NCBI RefSeq assembly: GCF_024586455.1
Contig: NW_026089624.1
Location: 10,259,341 to 10,323,340 of the forward strand
Direction: 5' to 3'
Length of the DNA stretch: 64,000 nucleotides
From: Bactrocera neohumeralis
Lineage: Eukaryota; Arthropoda; Insecta; Diptera; Tephritidae
The translations under genes and the position numbers were made by a program. The notes beneath the pieces are model-generated. The model was not told the DNA's origin and did no database searches. It saw nothing but the letters and a program-made list of their open reading frames with translations. The stretch's first letter is position 1, and each line of letters starts with the position of its first letter. Shown piece after piece: positions 42,565-53,444 of this stretch.

Positions 42565-45500
42565 TTTAAAAAATATAAAATTTAATAATTAATACAACAC
42601 TTGAAAACACAATTCGAATTCACTTTCAAAAGCGCGGGCGAATAATAAGTCAACCTTGACGTCAGCAAGAACAGCTGACTGAAAGCAAACATGCGCATTG
42701 CGCAATCTTGTTTCTATCATTCATGGGCTATACCTCTGTGACCAGGCACCCAGATTAGGTGTACCTGGATATGTTCTGCAAGGCTGATGCACTCCTGCAC
42801 TAATAGCGATTTGATTTCGTAAGAGGACATCGCTTTTAGCGCTGCTTGACTATCACTGAAAATAGCTATTCTCTCATTGCGATAGTTGCGATGGAGGTTT
42901 ATTTCTATACACCGACTTATGGCAAAAACTTCTGTTTAGAAAATGCTTGGGAACTCTCCCATGGGTATGTATAGCTTAGTACGTAGACCCGCGATCCCTG
43001 CACCGATTTCCTCCGACATTTTCGAGCCATCGGTGTACCACCTCAGCGTGCTATTCCTCAATATCAGCTCGAGATTGGAGTCTTTCCACTCGTCTTTGCT
43101 GCCGAGGGTGACCTTGAACTTCTTCTTGAAGTTAACTGTTTTGGTAGCGCTGTCCCTCGGGAGGAGGGCTGATGGTACATCGCCACTTATCTTTTCTATC
43201 CTCTGGGACGAGATTACCCTACCTTTGCCCCACCCCTCTGCCGTTATTTGCAGAATTGTGTGCTAGGCTACCTGACCAGTAACCAAATGAAGCGGAGTAA
43301 GTTCCAGCAGAACCTTCAGGGCTGCCGTGGGACAAGTGCGCATTGCGCCCGTCATGCAGACACAGGCTAGCCGCTGCAGCTTCGATAATTTGGCCTTAAC
43401 CGAAGTCTGCGACGCTATTGAGGCCCAGGCCACCGCCCCGTATGTGATTATTGGTCGCACTATCATGGTGTACAACCACCTAAAGATCCTTGGCTTACAG
43501 CCACAGGACTTGCCCGCCAGCCGATTGAACACCATTAAAGCTTTTGTTGCTTTGACCAAGGGCAGGTTTATATGCTTCCACCGCAGAGTAAAATCTAGCA
43601 TCAAACCTAGGTATTTGACACTGCTGGTCATACCTATCTCTCTGTCCCCAAGTGTGAGATTCCTGAGACCGGGTAGGGACCTGCGTCTCGTAAACGGGAC
43701 TACGGTCGTCTTGGAGGGATTGATATTCAATTCAACCTTCCTACACTACATCTTCGCTAGGTTTTGACCTCTTTGTATTAGGTCATAGAGAGTGTCTTCG
43801 TATTTACCTTTTGCTATAATTACAATGTCGTCCGCATACCCTTAGCAGCGGATCCCATTGTTCGTTAGCAATACTAACAGGTCGTCTACGACCAGACTCT
43901 ATAGCAGGGGTGAGAACACACCTCCCTGTGGGCAGCCTCTTGTTGTGCCGAGACGAATACTCTTATCACCTACTGTAGTTTCAGCAACTCTGGTGCGCAG
44001 TACGGCTTCAACCATCTGCGCACCGGTGCTTCCACATTCCTTTTCTCCAGTGCCTTGGCTACACTTCTATGAGACGTGTTATCAAAGGCACTTTCGATGT
44101 CCAAGAACGCGCAAAGCATCACCTCTCCATGTTCCAGTGAAGTCTCTATCTCAGAGGTTATCTGGTATAGAGCAGTACTGCCTAATCTCCAAACCTGGTG
44201 GATCTGCCGGCTCTATAGGCATTCTGAGTCGTATGCAGGGGTGCTCTCTTCAGCGCTGTCGTCCTTATTTCATGGTCCACGATCTTTTCCAAGGTTTTTA
44301 GTAGGAAAGACGTTAGGCTGATTGGCCTGAAGGATTTCGCCTACTTGGGTATGAAGATCACCTTCGATGTCCTCCCTACTTCAGAGAGGTACGCCATTGC
44401 GAGGCTTTTCCTCAGCAGCCGAATCAGGTGAGGCAGTAAGTACTGCGCCCCTGTTGTAACAGCGCTGGAAAAATACCATCCACTCCCGGAGACTTGAATC
44501 TCTCAAACGAGGCCATTGCCCACCGGATCGAGTCCGCCGTAAATAGCTGTTTGGCGATATCCCAATCCTCGTGGGATGGCCTATGGGGGGCCGCCTCTGG
44601 TGTTGAGGTGACATTCTCACAGAATCTCCTGAAACTAGCCTGCTTTGCAGACCTAATTCCTTATTGTATTAGGTGAGATAGCTCCTATATTCTTCCCAGA
44701 CCCCCGTACGTTTCGCTTTGTTGAATAGGCTGCGTACTTTTTTTCCGGAGGTCTGCTAGTTTCCTTGACCACCAGGGACAGTTTCGTCTGTCTGTGGTCA
44801 CTTGTAGGAAGCAGCTGCCATGATGAGCGTTAATGACAGACTCGTTTAGCTTAGATAGCCTAATCTCCAAACCTGGGCCTGACACGCTATTATCAGTATG
44901 CCCCCCTGCTCAATTCCTTACTTAGTATATCCCTGAAGGCATCGCAGTTCGCCTTCCGAGGGTTGCGTCTGGGGGGGAGTTTCCTGACCTCTACCTTTAG
45001 CGTGAAGCGGAGGGCTCCGTCGAGACTCTCCATTGCGAGACCAATCCGTTTGCAGGCTCATTACTCAAGGTGATGTCCAGCACCTCCCTCCTGTTTCTAG
45101 TTATGAATGTGGGTTCACATTCTCTATCACTAAGTTACTTCCTACTATGTATTCTAAAAGGGACTCACCTATTGAGTTGCAGTTGGTACTGCCCCATTCC
45201 ACATGGTGGGCGTTTGCGTCGCACCCAATAATAAGGGGAAGCCTATGCTCTCTGCAATGCTCCACCAGCCTTTCCACCAACTCCGGGGGTGCCGTGGGTA
45301 CCTCCCTTGGGAAATAGGCTGAAGCCAGGACGAAGACCTTGCCTTGGAAGTCCCTGGCTTGCACCGCCACCAGATCCTGCGTCAGGAACTCTGAAATGCA
45401 GAAGAATTTCAATGTTATTCCTGACAACTATGCAAGCTCTGGGTCTCTCGCTAGAGAGATCCCAGATTACCTTATTTGACTCCGTTTTGAGACCTTCAAC

Positions 45501-45626
45501 CTCTCCTCTATGGACCCAAGGCTCTTGGATCAGTAGTATGCCCAGTTTTTCCGCTGTGAACCTGTTCGCTATGACAGCCGAAGCTGCCGCCTCGTGATGT
45601 AGGTTCACCTGGGCAATTGACAGCCG

Positions 45627-47287
45627 TTATAATAATGGTTCGAGGAAGGGTATATCCTCTTCCCCGCCGTCAATCCCGTCCAGTGGGTCTCCTAACCCCT
45701 CGAGGAATTCCTGCGTGGAGGGTAGCTCTGCTCCCTGACCGCAGGAACTAGAATCCGGGACGTCGATGGTCGCCACTGGCATTGCCTGTCCAGTCCCGCT
45801 TCCGCCGGGCTGATTCGCCACCTCGTCAACCTATTGCTACTTCATCCGGGGGTTCAACAGTCTCTGCCTGTTTTTCGACACCCTCGCTTTGTTCAGCCTT
45901 TTCTGTTCCCTTGGTTTCAGTGGCTGCAGGCTTGTGGGGCCGCATGACCGTCGTGCTGAACCTGTAGAACAGGCGGAAGCTCGCTGCCCGGACGTACTTG
46001 TACGATGCGTCGTCAATGTAAAGGTACAATCTCCAACCTATCATGTCACCTATTTTTCCACAGTGCTGCTGACGATGCGCCAAGACGAGATGCTGAGGCC
46101 CAGGTTCTGATTTTTCACCAGACGTAAGGCAAACTCATAGCGTTTGTCCCCGCATCGAGGGAGGAACATTGTCATGCTATGCATGATTGGCAGATCTTCC
46201 ACCCTCCTCTCGCAGAGGACAGTACCCTTCCTGTCCCCCAGCTTTGGGGCGAACTCCCGCAGCCAGTTGGCGGACCTCTCATCCTTGCAGGCCACTTGTA
46301 TCATACCTCCTTTAAAGTCTACTCCCAGGAAGGATGCCGCGTATTCAGTTCCCCTGAACACCTCTTCCATAAGAAGGTCCTGGAGCACGGTAAGCTCTTC
46401 CGGTGCTAGCAACTCCGCCGGGTAGTTTTGAGGCAGTACAGCCATGCGGATGCCTTTGACAGCATCCGCATATCTGCGCCACCCCTCCTCCACCCGGTGT
46501 GGTGCCGATTCGGAAGCTTGGCCTCCGGCTGCCCTTGTGTTGCTGCCCCTAAGCCTTTTGGAGCGGGGGGGCTCCTGCGGCGTGATTTGGCAACTCTTTC
46601 GCTTTGCAGCTTGAGCATACGTGTCCGGGGGCGCTGCCCTTCCACCACCACGCCTTGCGGACAATGTAGCACTCACCGGGCCACGATTGCCGGCTCCGCC
46701 ACCTTGCGCGCAGGCTGACACGGTCTTGCCACGCACCTTATATGGGGATGCATTGCTCCCTTTGCTCCTGCTTCTGGCCATAGCCTCCGCTGCCTCGGGA
46801 GTCTTTCCTTCTCGGAGGTAGCGCAGGTACCACTTCATACTGGCACCACTCATACCTTTCCTGTGCGGGTCGTCACATCTGCCAGGTTTACCAGCTTCTG
46901 GGAGAGGGCGTTGCCCACCTCTTCTGCGCCTCCTCCTCCGTCTACTACGAGCGCCGTCGGGCATTGCCCGATGTGACTCACCCGAGTCCGACCCGCTACG
47001 CCTTCTGGTGGTTGTCTTGGCGGCGCTCGTTGCTGCTTCCGCGGCGTCAGGTCCCTTCGCCAGGCGAGCGCCGCTGCATAAGGGTATGTCGTCATCATCA
47101 TCCCTGGCATGCTCCTCAAACAGCGCCCTCTCCTCTGGCGAGAGAGCGTCGAGGAAGCTAAACTTCCGCCTAGCTCCTTGACCACCTTTGCTCGCTGCTG
47201 CACCAGGTGCCTTATCGTATCCGAGTCCGTTTTCCGTGTTTGTTGCCTTGTTTCTGGGTTGGTTTGTTTTGGATTATTTGTGCTCAT
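45627..47287 (-). pseudogene. LOA ORF1 (DUF4780-type RNA-binding protein), frameshifted
   Basis: From ATG 47285-47287: a polar N terminus ('TIRHLVQQRAKVVKELGG'), a shift at about 47165 into 'LDALSPEERALFEEHAGDD', and a run of arginines near 46940 ('GARSRRRRRRRRGG'). Then 'GASMKWYLRYLREGKTPEAA' and the folded domain 'YADAVKGIRMAVLPQNYPAE', 'LTVLQDLLMEEVFRGTEYAA', 'DERSANWLREFAPKLGDRKG'. A stop or shift near 46050 is followed by the acidic C terminus ending 'EEDIPFLEPLL' at 45627. The VLPxxYPxx-to-WL pattern matches the DUF4780 domain I associate with LOA/I-group ORF1 proteins. Would bind element RNA. Confidence 0.8.
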
Positions 47288-47640
47288 CTTTTCCTTACGA
47301 CCCTTGGTTCAACAAGGAGAGCTGTCGGGTTTATTATTTTGATGGGGAACTAGAATATCCGCCACGCTAGAGCCCCTTGACGCGATAAGGCCACATTTAC
47401 TCCCCAATTAGGCTCGGTGTTGGGGAGGTTCCGTTATAATGCAGCCGAATTTACCTCCTGGCTGCAAAGCAGCCAATGGGCACGGCAGTCGCATAACACC
47501 CTGGATTAGGAGGTGGTAGCTCTTGGTTGGCGCAGGCATGCGGCACCTGACATCTTGCCTGGCACACCGGTTGGGGGATGCCGAGTATGCCTTGCACCTA
47601 AGCCCCTGCACCGCGGCAAGGTGCCTACCATTCCCTTTCT

Positions 47641-48116
47641 CGATACTTACATTGCTCATTTGAAAAGCCGCTTTCTTGACCACAGTTCAGTGTTAGAAAA
47701 TTTTTGTGTATTTTTCCCAAAGTACGAATTTGACGTTAAAAAAAGCTCGAGAAATATTTTGTTTATATGAAAGGGTGATCAACTGTTCGGAACAAAACTT
47801 TCTTGCGGAGGTGAAAATGTGGAAACAGCGAACTTCAGGCAAGTATTTTCGGAATGCTCTCGAAGCTTTAGAAGCAGTGAACAAAACGTCTTTTGGGAAT
47901 GTTTTCAAGATTTTACGCATATTGGCGTTATTGCCTGTTTCAATAGCATCACCGGAAAGAAGTTTTTCAAGTTTAAAGAGAATTAAAACCTATTTACGAA
48001 ATACGACAGGTCAAGATAGGCTTAATGGTCTAGCATCAATGAATATTCATAGGGATATTGATCTGTCAGTTGATGAAATACTAGAAGATTTCTTTCAAAA
48101 ACCAAGAAAAATATGA
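47641..48116 (+). pseudogene. hAT transposase, C-terminal dimerisation domain
   Basis: Directly after the second copy of ATTCCCTTTCT the reading resumes: 'LDTYIAHLKSRFLDHSSVLE', 'NFCVFFPKYEFDVKKSSRN', a stop or shift at 47768, then 'KILRILALLPVSIASPERSF' and 'SSLKRIKTYLRNTTGQDRLN', the canonical hAT C-terminal dimerisation motif, ending 'EILEDFFQKPRKI' at a TGA (48114-48116). It is the second half of the gene broken at 39790. The motif is well conserved, which fits a recently active family. Confidence 0.93.
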
Positions 48117-48368
48117 CATGGAATGTGAGATCCCGTGTTATCCTCAATTAATCACTGAGCTTCAGCGATACTGCTTGTACAAATGTAGAGAAAGTTCGAA
48201 TTATATGAATAACAACTAAAATCGTGTAACTTATTATAATTGCTTATAATTTGATGTGATTTTTTTGGTCAATAACCTCATTCCAAACCCATATCAACAA
48301 ACATATATTTTTCTTTGAGTTTGGGGGGTGTTTTAACACCAAAAATCCCCCCCGTGGATCCGCCACTG

Positions 48369-48457
48369 CTGACAGCTTATCCAGTTTTCGAGTTGCCATA
48401 TCTCTAATTTTTGCAGAGTTGCATTTGGGGTTGCCACATTACTTTGGGGTCGCCACA
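48369..48457 (-). repeat. 3' LTR of the gypsy element, second part
   Basis: Starts with the duplicated target CTGACAGC (48369-48376) of the hAT insertion and continues 'TTTTGCAGAGTTGCATTTGG', matching 49345-49429. Joining this to 37664-37790 gives an LTR of about 208 bp, compared with 222 bp for the intact right LTR. Confidence 0.9.
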
Positions 48458-48466
48458 TCACTACCC

Positions 48467-49180
48467 CTAATGCGGGAAGACGAAAACGTACTCGACGACC
48501 AGATTTTGTTGTCCTATTGAGGCCATCTCTTTCGTGATTTCGGCTAACTGCTGCTCGATGCTGGATTGATTGCGTGTTGCTGTGTTTGGAGTTTCAATCA
48601 CGTGTACGTGTGGGGTGTCGCTAACCTCACATATTTTGTCCGCGAGCAGGGCAACTTTGTCGAGCGGTTCGTTGCTGATGGAAATTATTAGTCGCATGTT
48701 GGAAGGTAACCTACTCCTCCAAATGGACTTTAATATATTATCGTTAATCTCGTTGCCGGCTAAACTTAGCATTTCGCGCAAGAGCTGCGATGGACGCATA
48801 TCACCAAGTTCTTGTTCTTGCAGTAGCTTTTTTACGCGTTTTTGTTCCTAGTCGGCGAATTGCGTTATTATACGATTTTTTAGCGTGGTATACAAATCAC
48901 TGTTCGGTGGATTGAGAATTATGTCGCTTATTTGGGCTAGCACGTTACTTTTGATTGCGGCCACGACGGTGTGGTACTTCGTTTTGTCGCTCGTTATGCC
49001 TGCCTCAATGAATTGCGACTCCACCTGTGCCATCCACAGTTCTGGCTTCGCGTGCCAGAATGGTGGGATCCTAATGGAAACTTTGGCCACTTCCACGTTG
49101 CGAGTTTGGACGTCCTCTGCCCATTGGTCCCGATGCTGCAAATTTTGTGTTACCTGGTTTACCGCTTCTTTTTCCGTCAT
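48467..49180 (-). pseudogene. mag-type gypsy gag, frameshifted and truncated
   Basis: From ATG 49178-49180: 'VAKVSIRIPPFWHAKPELWM', 'VESQFIEAGITSDKTKYHTV', 'DIILNPPNSDLYTTLKNRII', then a shift at about 48848 into 'RPSQLLREMLSLAGNEINDN' and 'LKSIWRSRLPSNMRLIISI'. The capsid signature 'PPFW...P..WF.QVE.QF...GI..D..K' is characteristic of arthropod mag-like gag proteins. The frame ends in the LTR after 'IGQQNLVVEYVFVFPH', so the zinc knuckle and pol have been deleted. A frameshift plus the deletion make it inactive. Confidence 0.9.
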
Positions 49181-49207
49181 TTTACCTTTTTTTCGTGGTC
49201 ACCAATA

Positions 49208-49429
49208 TGTGGGATGCCTACAATAAAGCTTGATTTATTTGGATAAAAAACTGATACAATGGTTTGGAGACTGAAATGGTAAGACGTGCTTGCAGCCGTG
49301 ATGATGCGCCAAGAAGAAGGAAAAATGGTGGTTCGTCAAGCTGACAGCTTTTCTAGTTTTTGAGTTGCCTTATTTATAATTTTTGCAGAGTTGCATTTGG
49401 GGTAGCCACATTACTTTGGGGTCGCCACA
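49208..49429 (-). repeat. 5' LTR of the gypsy element, complete
   Basis: 222 bp, TG...CA in either orientation (TGTGGG...CCACA). On the minus strand it is followed by 'TATTGGTGACCACGA', the position where a primer-binding site is expected, and then by the gag ATG at 49180. Confidence 0.88.
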
Positions 49430-49433
49430 AGTC

Positions 49434-50880
49434 CCTCCCCTAACGAAGTGCTAATTTTCAACACCGGTAATTTAGCAAAATTTTCATGATCCATTTGATT
49501 TGGTTTGACCAAGTGCATAACGGGGCTGAAGAGCGCGCGTCAGACGCCATGTGTCACGTTTCATACAAAATTCGTCGAATGCAATTTGCAAAATCGAAAA
49601 CGAATTATCACTCCCTTCCGTGCTCTGGTTCGTACATTCTGCTAGTACAAAATGAAATAGCGTTTCGCTTTATACTCTTGCCATATATTGCTACTAAATA
49701 CATTTTATAATGTATTATTATTCGTATAATAAACTATTCCATATATAAGATATATATGGTTACAGAATCCAAGAGATTGTATTTGAGGTTTAATTTTGAA
49801 TATGTTCATACAAATAAATTTCATTGGAAAAAATAACGACTTTAAGGCTGCTTTCTCAATGTCTGGTTACCAGCGTTTCTGTCCAGTTAATAGAGTTGTC
49901 CACTAAATAGGGTGTACATTTCAGAGAGCTTTCACTGCATTCTTTATTTAAGAACTGTTTTAACTATCCTGTCTTTAATGTTGGGTCGAACTGGACACAG
50001 TGTGCTAAATTTTACTAAAACGGTTCAATAATTTAGGGGTCCATCGCGGACAAACAACGCGACACGTACTTTTTATATGAATATATAAAGATTCATGTAA
50101 TAAAATATTCAATAGAGTGAAAATTTCATTTACGAATAAAGCAAAAACGTTTTTGTCGGGTAAGAATCTAGTGGATTGTACTTGAGATTTGAACTTTGAA
50201 TATGTTCATACAAATAAATGACAATGAAAAAAAAAACGAATTTAAGGCTGTTTTCTCAGTTATCCATTAATATCAGTTATATATATCACACATTGACAGC
50301 CATTTTCGATCAAAAGTCTACTATAAGTATCTAGGCCAAGTTTTTGCTGAAATTTAACTAAAATTTTAATGAAATATTCGGTACCTAGGACTTTGAACAG
50401 TTTTTATTGGACTTGAACAATTTTTGATCATAAGATGGCGTACACTAAAGACATCATTAGTGCAAAGTTTTATCCCCTTATATTAATTGCTTCTAGATTT
50501 GTGTTCTGGAAACTGATATTCAATTCAAGTGGAATGTAAAGTTGTGTTATATGGGAAGTAGGCGTGGTTACTGTCCGATTGTCATTTTCACAACGTGACA
50601 TAGAAATATGAAAAAAAACGACATAACAAATTTTGTCAAAATCGGTCAGTGGGATCGCTAGATATGGGATTTCGCTAGAAAATGGGCGGGGAAACACCGT
50701 CTAATTTTTACACCGGCTCTCACAAAGCTCTCTCATACAATTTAGGTGGTAAAATTGAATGTTTTTGACGTATTTAGTTATCGATTTATCGAGCTTTTAG
50801 TGGTTTTTAACAGTACTGTTATATGGGTAGGTAGGGCTCAATTAGCACTTGATGTGTCATTTTGATACACTATTCGTAGA
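49434..50880. repeat. old dispersed repeat and two diverged direct repeats, no gene
   Basis: 49434-49520 is the right half of the repeat broken by the gypsy element. About 49766-49870 and 50163-50270 are direct repeats about 400 bp apart sharing 'TTTGAATATGTTCATACAA' and 'TTTAAGGCTG.TTTCTCA', roughly 85 percent alike. 50540-50700 ('GGGAAGTAGGCGTGG', 'TGTCAAAATCGGTCAG') is wording I recall from other dispersed fly repeats. The short frames here show no protein signal. Confidence 0.55.
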
Positions 50881-50889
50881 ACCTCCTGT

Positions 50890-53430
50890 ATCTGCTATTA
50901 CGTTTCACATTCTCTCTCAAACCATTTTGAGGTTTCGATGAAACTACTTATGTCTGATATGCTTTTAGTGGAAATCCATTCAAGATTTGGGGCTTGATGG
51001 ATTCCGAGTGTTTTGTGTCGGATCTGTGCTAGAGCTGGGCATTCACAGAGAAAGTGGAAAATTGTTTTCTTGTTCCCTGCTACTCCGCAGCCTCGGCAGA
51101 TGTCGTTGTAGGGCATACCCATTTTGGACGCATGTTCCCCAAATGGCTAGTGCCCTGTTGTGGTAGCTGTTACTCTGTAAATGCTTTTGCTTGACCTATT
51201 TAATAAGTCGCTGGTTCTTTTCCTGTCATATGTTGGCCATAATTGTTTAGTTATGACGCATTTTGTAATATTTTTCCACCTGTTATTTGCAACTTGTTGA
51301 AATTGTCTATTGATCTCTGCTTTGATCCACCCTAGCGGGCTTGGTATTAGCTCCGCCTCGGATTCGTTGAGGAAAGTGCCTGTCTTTGCCAACTCGTCTG
51401 CTTTTTCGTTACGGCAAATATTCCTGTGGCCGGGAACCCAGATCAAGTCTAGTTCGAGCTTGTATTTTATTGAACGCGGCGCTCCTGGCCTTGTCTTCAC
51501 CCGTGACTAATTCCAGCATAGTTGACAACTGCAAGAGAGCACTGCAGTTGTCAACTATGCTGGAATTAGTCACGGGTGAAGACAAGGCCAGGAGCGCCGC
51601 CTGGCTATCCGTTAATATAGTTTTTTATGTATATTCCCGTGGTTTTCAAATACAACTTCGCAGGCTTTTTCATTGCCTAGTACTTCTGCTTGGAAGATGC
51701 TAGCCGAGTTCGGTAGACGTTTAGAGAGAGATATGCTTAGATCAGCGGAGAATACTCCCGTGCCTACTCCGCAGTCCATTTTGGACCCGTCGGTAAAGAC
51801 TGAGATGGTATCCTCCTCTCCTATTGAACCTCTTCTCCATTCTCGTCTAGATGGTATCCTCACTTGGAAGTGTCTATTGAAATCCAGCTTTGGGAGAATG
51901 TAGTCTGATTTACTAATGGTGAGTTTGTTTAGGATTACACTATGTCCGTAGTTGTGCTGATTCCAACCTCACAATTCTTTTATTCTTATCGCCGCAATAG
52001 CTGCTGTTTTGTGAATAAAAATGTCCACGGGTAGTTGATGCAGGACCACATTGAGCGCATCAGTCGGACATGACCTGATTGCACCAGTAACACCCGCACA
52101 TGCTGCTCTTTGTATTCCATTTAATTTTTTAATGTTGTATTGTTTGTTTATCTATACCACAGCTCCATATGTAAGTATTGGTCTTATGACAGCCGTATAC
52201 ATCCACATGATTGTACTTGGTTTAAGGCCCCAATTCTTGTTGACGATTCTCTTACAAGTTTTTTTCTATATTTATTTTCCTGGACAGTTGTGTGTCAATC
52301 TCCACTCCCAAGTATTTGGCTGTGGGGCTATCCCCCAATAAGTGCTGTACCGTTTAGTACCGGAAGTTGAAACTGAGGGATTTTGGTTCTGCTTGTTAAT
52401 AGCATCAGTTCTGTTTTGTTCGGGTTAACTCCTAGTACATTGTCTTTAGCCCATAGGTTTAACATTCGAAGGGCTCTTTCCATAATCTCGCTGACTGTTG
52501 AAGGAAACATGCCTGATACCAACAACACTATATCGTCTGCATACGCTACTGCTTTCACTCCTCCACCGTTTAGTTGGAGTAGTATTTCGTTCAGCGCTAC
52601 AACTCATTGAAGCGGAGAGAAGACCCCTGCTTGAGGCGTCCCTCTACTCACATAACTTGTTTGTGTTGCAGCGCTGTTTGAAGCTATAATCTTCATATTC
52701 TCAACCATCGATAGTATCCATCTGCACACAGTGCCATCTATGCCACCATGTGCCAGGGAATTAATTATAGCATTTACTTCTTTGTTATTAAGGGCGCCCT
52801 CTATGTCTAGAAAAGCAGCCATGGTGTATTGTTTGTGGTGTAGTGATTTTTCAATTACACTTATCACCTCGTGAAGGGAAGTTTCGGTTGATCGGCCTTT
52901 TATGTACGCATGTTGGGACTTCGATAACTTCTCCGCCGATATTGTTCTTACGTGTAAATCTATTAGTCTTTCTAGTACCTTCAGCATAAAGGATGTAAGG
53001 CTTATAGGTCTAAAATCCTTGGTATTCTGGTGTGTTCTTTTGCTTGGTTTTGGAAGGAACACAACTTTACTTCTTTTCCAACTTCTTGCGATGTAAAATA
53101 GTTGAATGCTAGCTTTGCATATATTTTCAAGCCTTTGAACCATTGGTTCTACTAGTTTTTGCAGCATTATGGGCATAATCCCGTCAGGGCCTTCCGCTTT
53201 AAATGGTGCAAAACTATTTATGGCATATTTGATTTTGCTTTATTCTACTATTTGTTCGATATTCAGCTGCGTTCAACAGTGGTTCTGGTTGAACCCTCGT
53301 TGAAGGTGTTTGCTGACTCCCGGGGAAGTGCGTTGTAATTAGTACCTCCAGAGACTCTTTAGCTGAGGAGGTCCAATGTCTTCCCTCCGCGCTAATGTAG
53401 GCAGTATTAGAATGATCTTTGGATAGCATT
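50890..53430 (-). pseudogene. second LOA/I-group retrotransposon: RT and RNase H, 5'-truncated
   Basis: Minus strand from 53430. RT: 'SKVVFLPKPSKRTHQNTKDF', 'RPISLTSFMLKVLERLIDLH', 'MAAFLDIEGALNNKEVN' (motif A, second Asp replaced), 'SYVSRGTPQAGVFSPLQ' (motif B, QGGV to QAGV), 'VKAVAYADDIVLLVSGMFP' (YADD) and 'VNPNKTELMLLTSRTKIP'. RNase H: 'ISVFTDGSKMDCGVGTGVFS' (51810), 'FQAEVLGNEKACEV' (catalytic Glu), a palindrome in place of the DSQAA region, 'LDLIWVPGHRNICRNEKADEL' split by one residue limit (51440-51380), and a zinc-ribbon tail 'CRGCGVAGNKKTIFHFLCEC' (51085). It differs from the element at 39.8-47.6 kb and is a separate family. Confidence 0.85.
51476..51600. repeat. perfect 58-bp palindrome inside the RNase H coding region
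   Basis: 51476-51533 and 51543-51600 are exact reverse complements (left arm starts GCGGCGCTCCTGGCCTTG), separated by the 9-base loop AGAGAGCAC. On either strand part of the RNase H 'SQAALLALSSPVTNSS' wording can be read, so one arm is an inverted copy of the other. It would form a long hairpin. Confidence 0.97.
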
Positions 53431-53444
53431 GTTTAAAACTCAAT

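Larger units (their letters stand above)
40366..42727 (-). mobile_element. P-superfamily transposon with about 32-bp TIRs, inserted in LOA RNase H
   Basis: Left end CCCAAGAATGATAGAAAC and right end (complement) CCCATGAATGATAGAAAC continue into an identical 'AAGATTGCGCAATG', giving TIRs of about 32 bp with one mismatch. The flanks repeat CTATA (or CTATACC if the overlap with CCC is ignored). Subterminal inverted motifs 'CAGCTG' and 'ACGTCA-GGTTGAC' occur on both sides. The interior encodes a THAP finger and a P-like C terminus on the minus strand. Classical P elements have 31-bp TIRs and 8-bp TSDs; the shorter TSD here is unusual. Confidence 0.82.
39858..45625 (-). pseudogene. LOA ORF2: endonuclease, reverse transcriptase and RNase H, broken
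   Basis: Endonuclease: 'VNLHHEAAASAVIANRF', 'GILLIQEPWVHRGE', 'VFVLASAYFPREVPTAPPEL', 'LIIGCDANAHHVEWGS'. RT remnants lie across 44880-43740, with 'ADDIVIIAKGKYED' at about 43830, followed by 'MNINPSKTTVVPFTRRR', 'GMTSSVKYLGLMLDFTLRW' and 'TYGAVAWASIASQTSVKAK' (43730-43263). RNase H: 'HLIWVPGHRGI' at about 42760-42730, interrupted by the P element, then 'GIGGNELADELARFAAS' and the Cys/His tail 'CVNCRFCDLKPETPEHLLI' (40385-39858). Several stops and frame changes; the insertion point lies in the last RNase H motif. Confidence 0.88.
39791..47629 (-). mobile_element. LOA-group non-LTR retrotransposon with RNase H, TSD ATTCCCTTTCT, split by a P element
   Basis: Minus strand. The 3' end is a (TTGA)n-type tail at 39790-39808 (TGATTGATTGATTGA) and the 5' end is near 47629. 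The 11-bp direct repeats ATTCCCTTTCT lie at 39780-39790 and 47630-47640. Without the P-type element it is about 5.5 kb, close to full length, with ORF1, endonuclease, reverse transcriptase and RNase H in order. Its GC content is much higher than the surroundings (especially 44-47.6 kb), as is usual for LOA coding sequence in an AT-rich genome. Confidence 0.92.
37791..48368 (+). mobile_element. hAT transposon carrying a nested LOA element, TSD CTGACAGC
   Basis: Ends CAGTGGCGGATCCA and TGGATCCGCCACTG are perfect inverted repeats, flanked by CTGACAGC at 37783-37790 and 48369-48376. Minus the 7.85-kb LOA insertion the hAT is about 2.7 kb, a normal autonomous size. A G-tract lies just inside the left end and a C-tract just inside the right, with a small hairpin (GGTGTTTTAACACC, stem 6) at about 48325. 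It disrupts the gypsy LTR, so it is younger than the gypsy. Confidence 0.95.
37664..49429 (-). mobile_element. mag-type Ty3/gypsy LTR retrotransposon, internally deleted, TSD AGTC
   Basis: LTRs begin TGTGGGATGCC and end GTCGCCACA in plus-strand orientation, and the outer ends are flanked by AGTC (37660-37663 and 49430-49433). Gag is on the minus strand, so the right LTR is the 5' LTR. Only gag remains between the LTRs; protease, RT and integrase are gone. A 10.6-kb hAT composite is inserted into the left (3') LTR. Without that insertion the element would be only about 1.2 kb. Confidence 0.9.

Noticed and set aside
45243..47370. Many long overlapping frames on both strands at 43-47.6 kb
   Set aside because: GC-rich LOA coding sequence keeps antisense and alternative frames open; only the minus-strand frames with LOA motifs are real.
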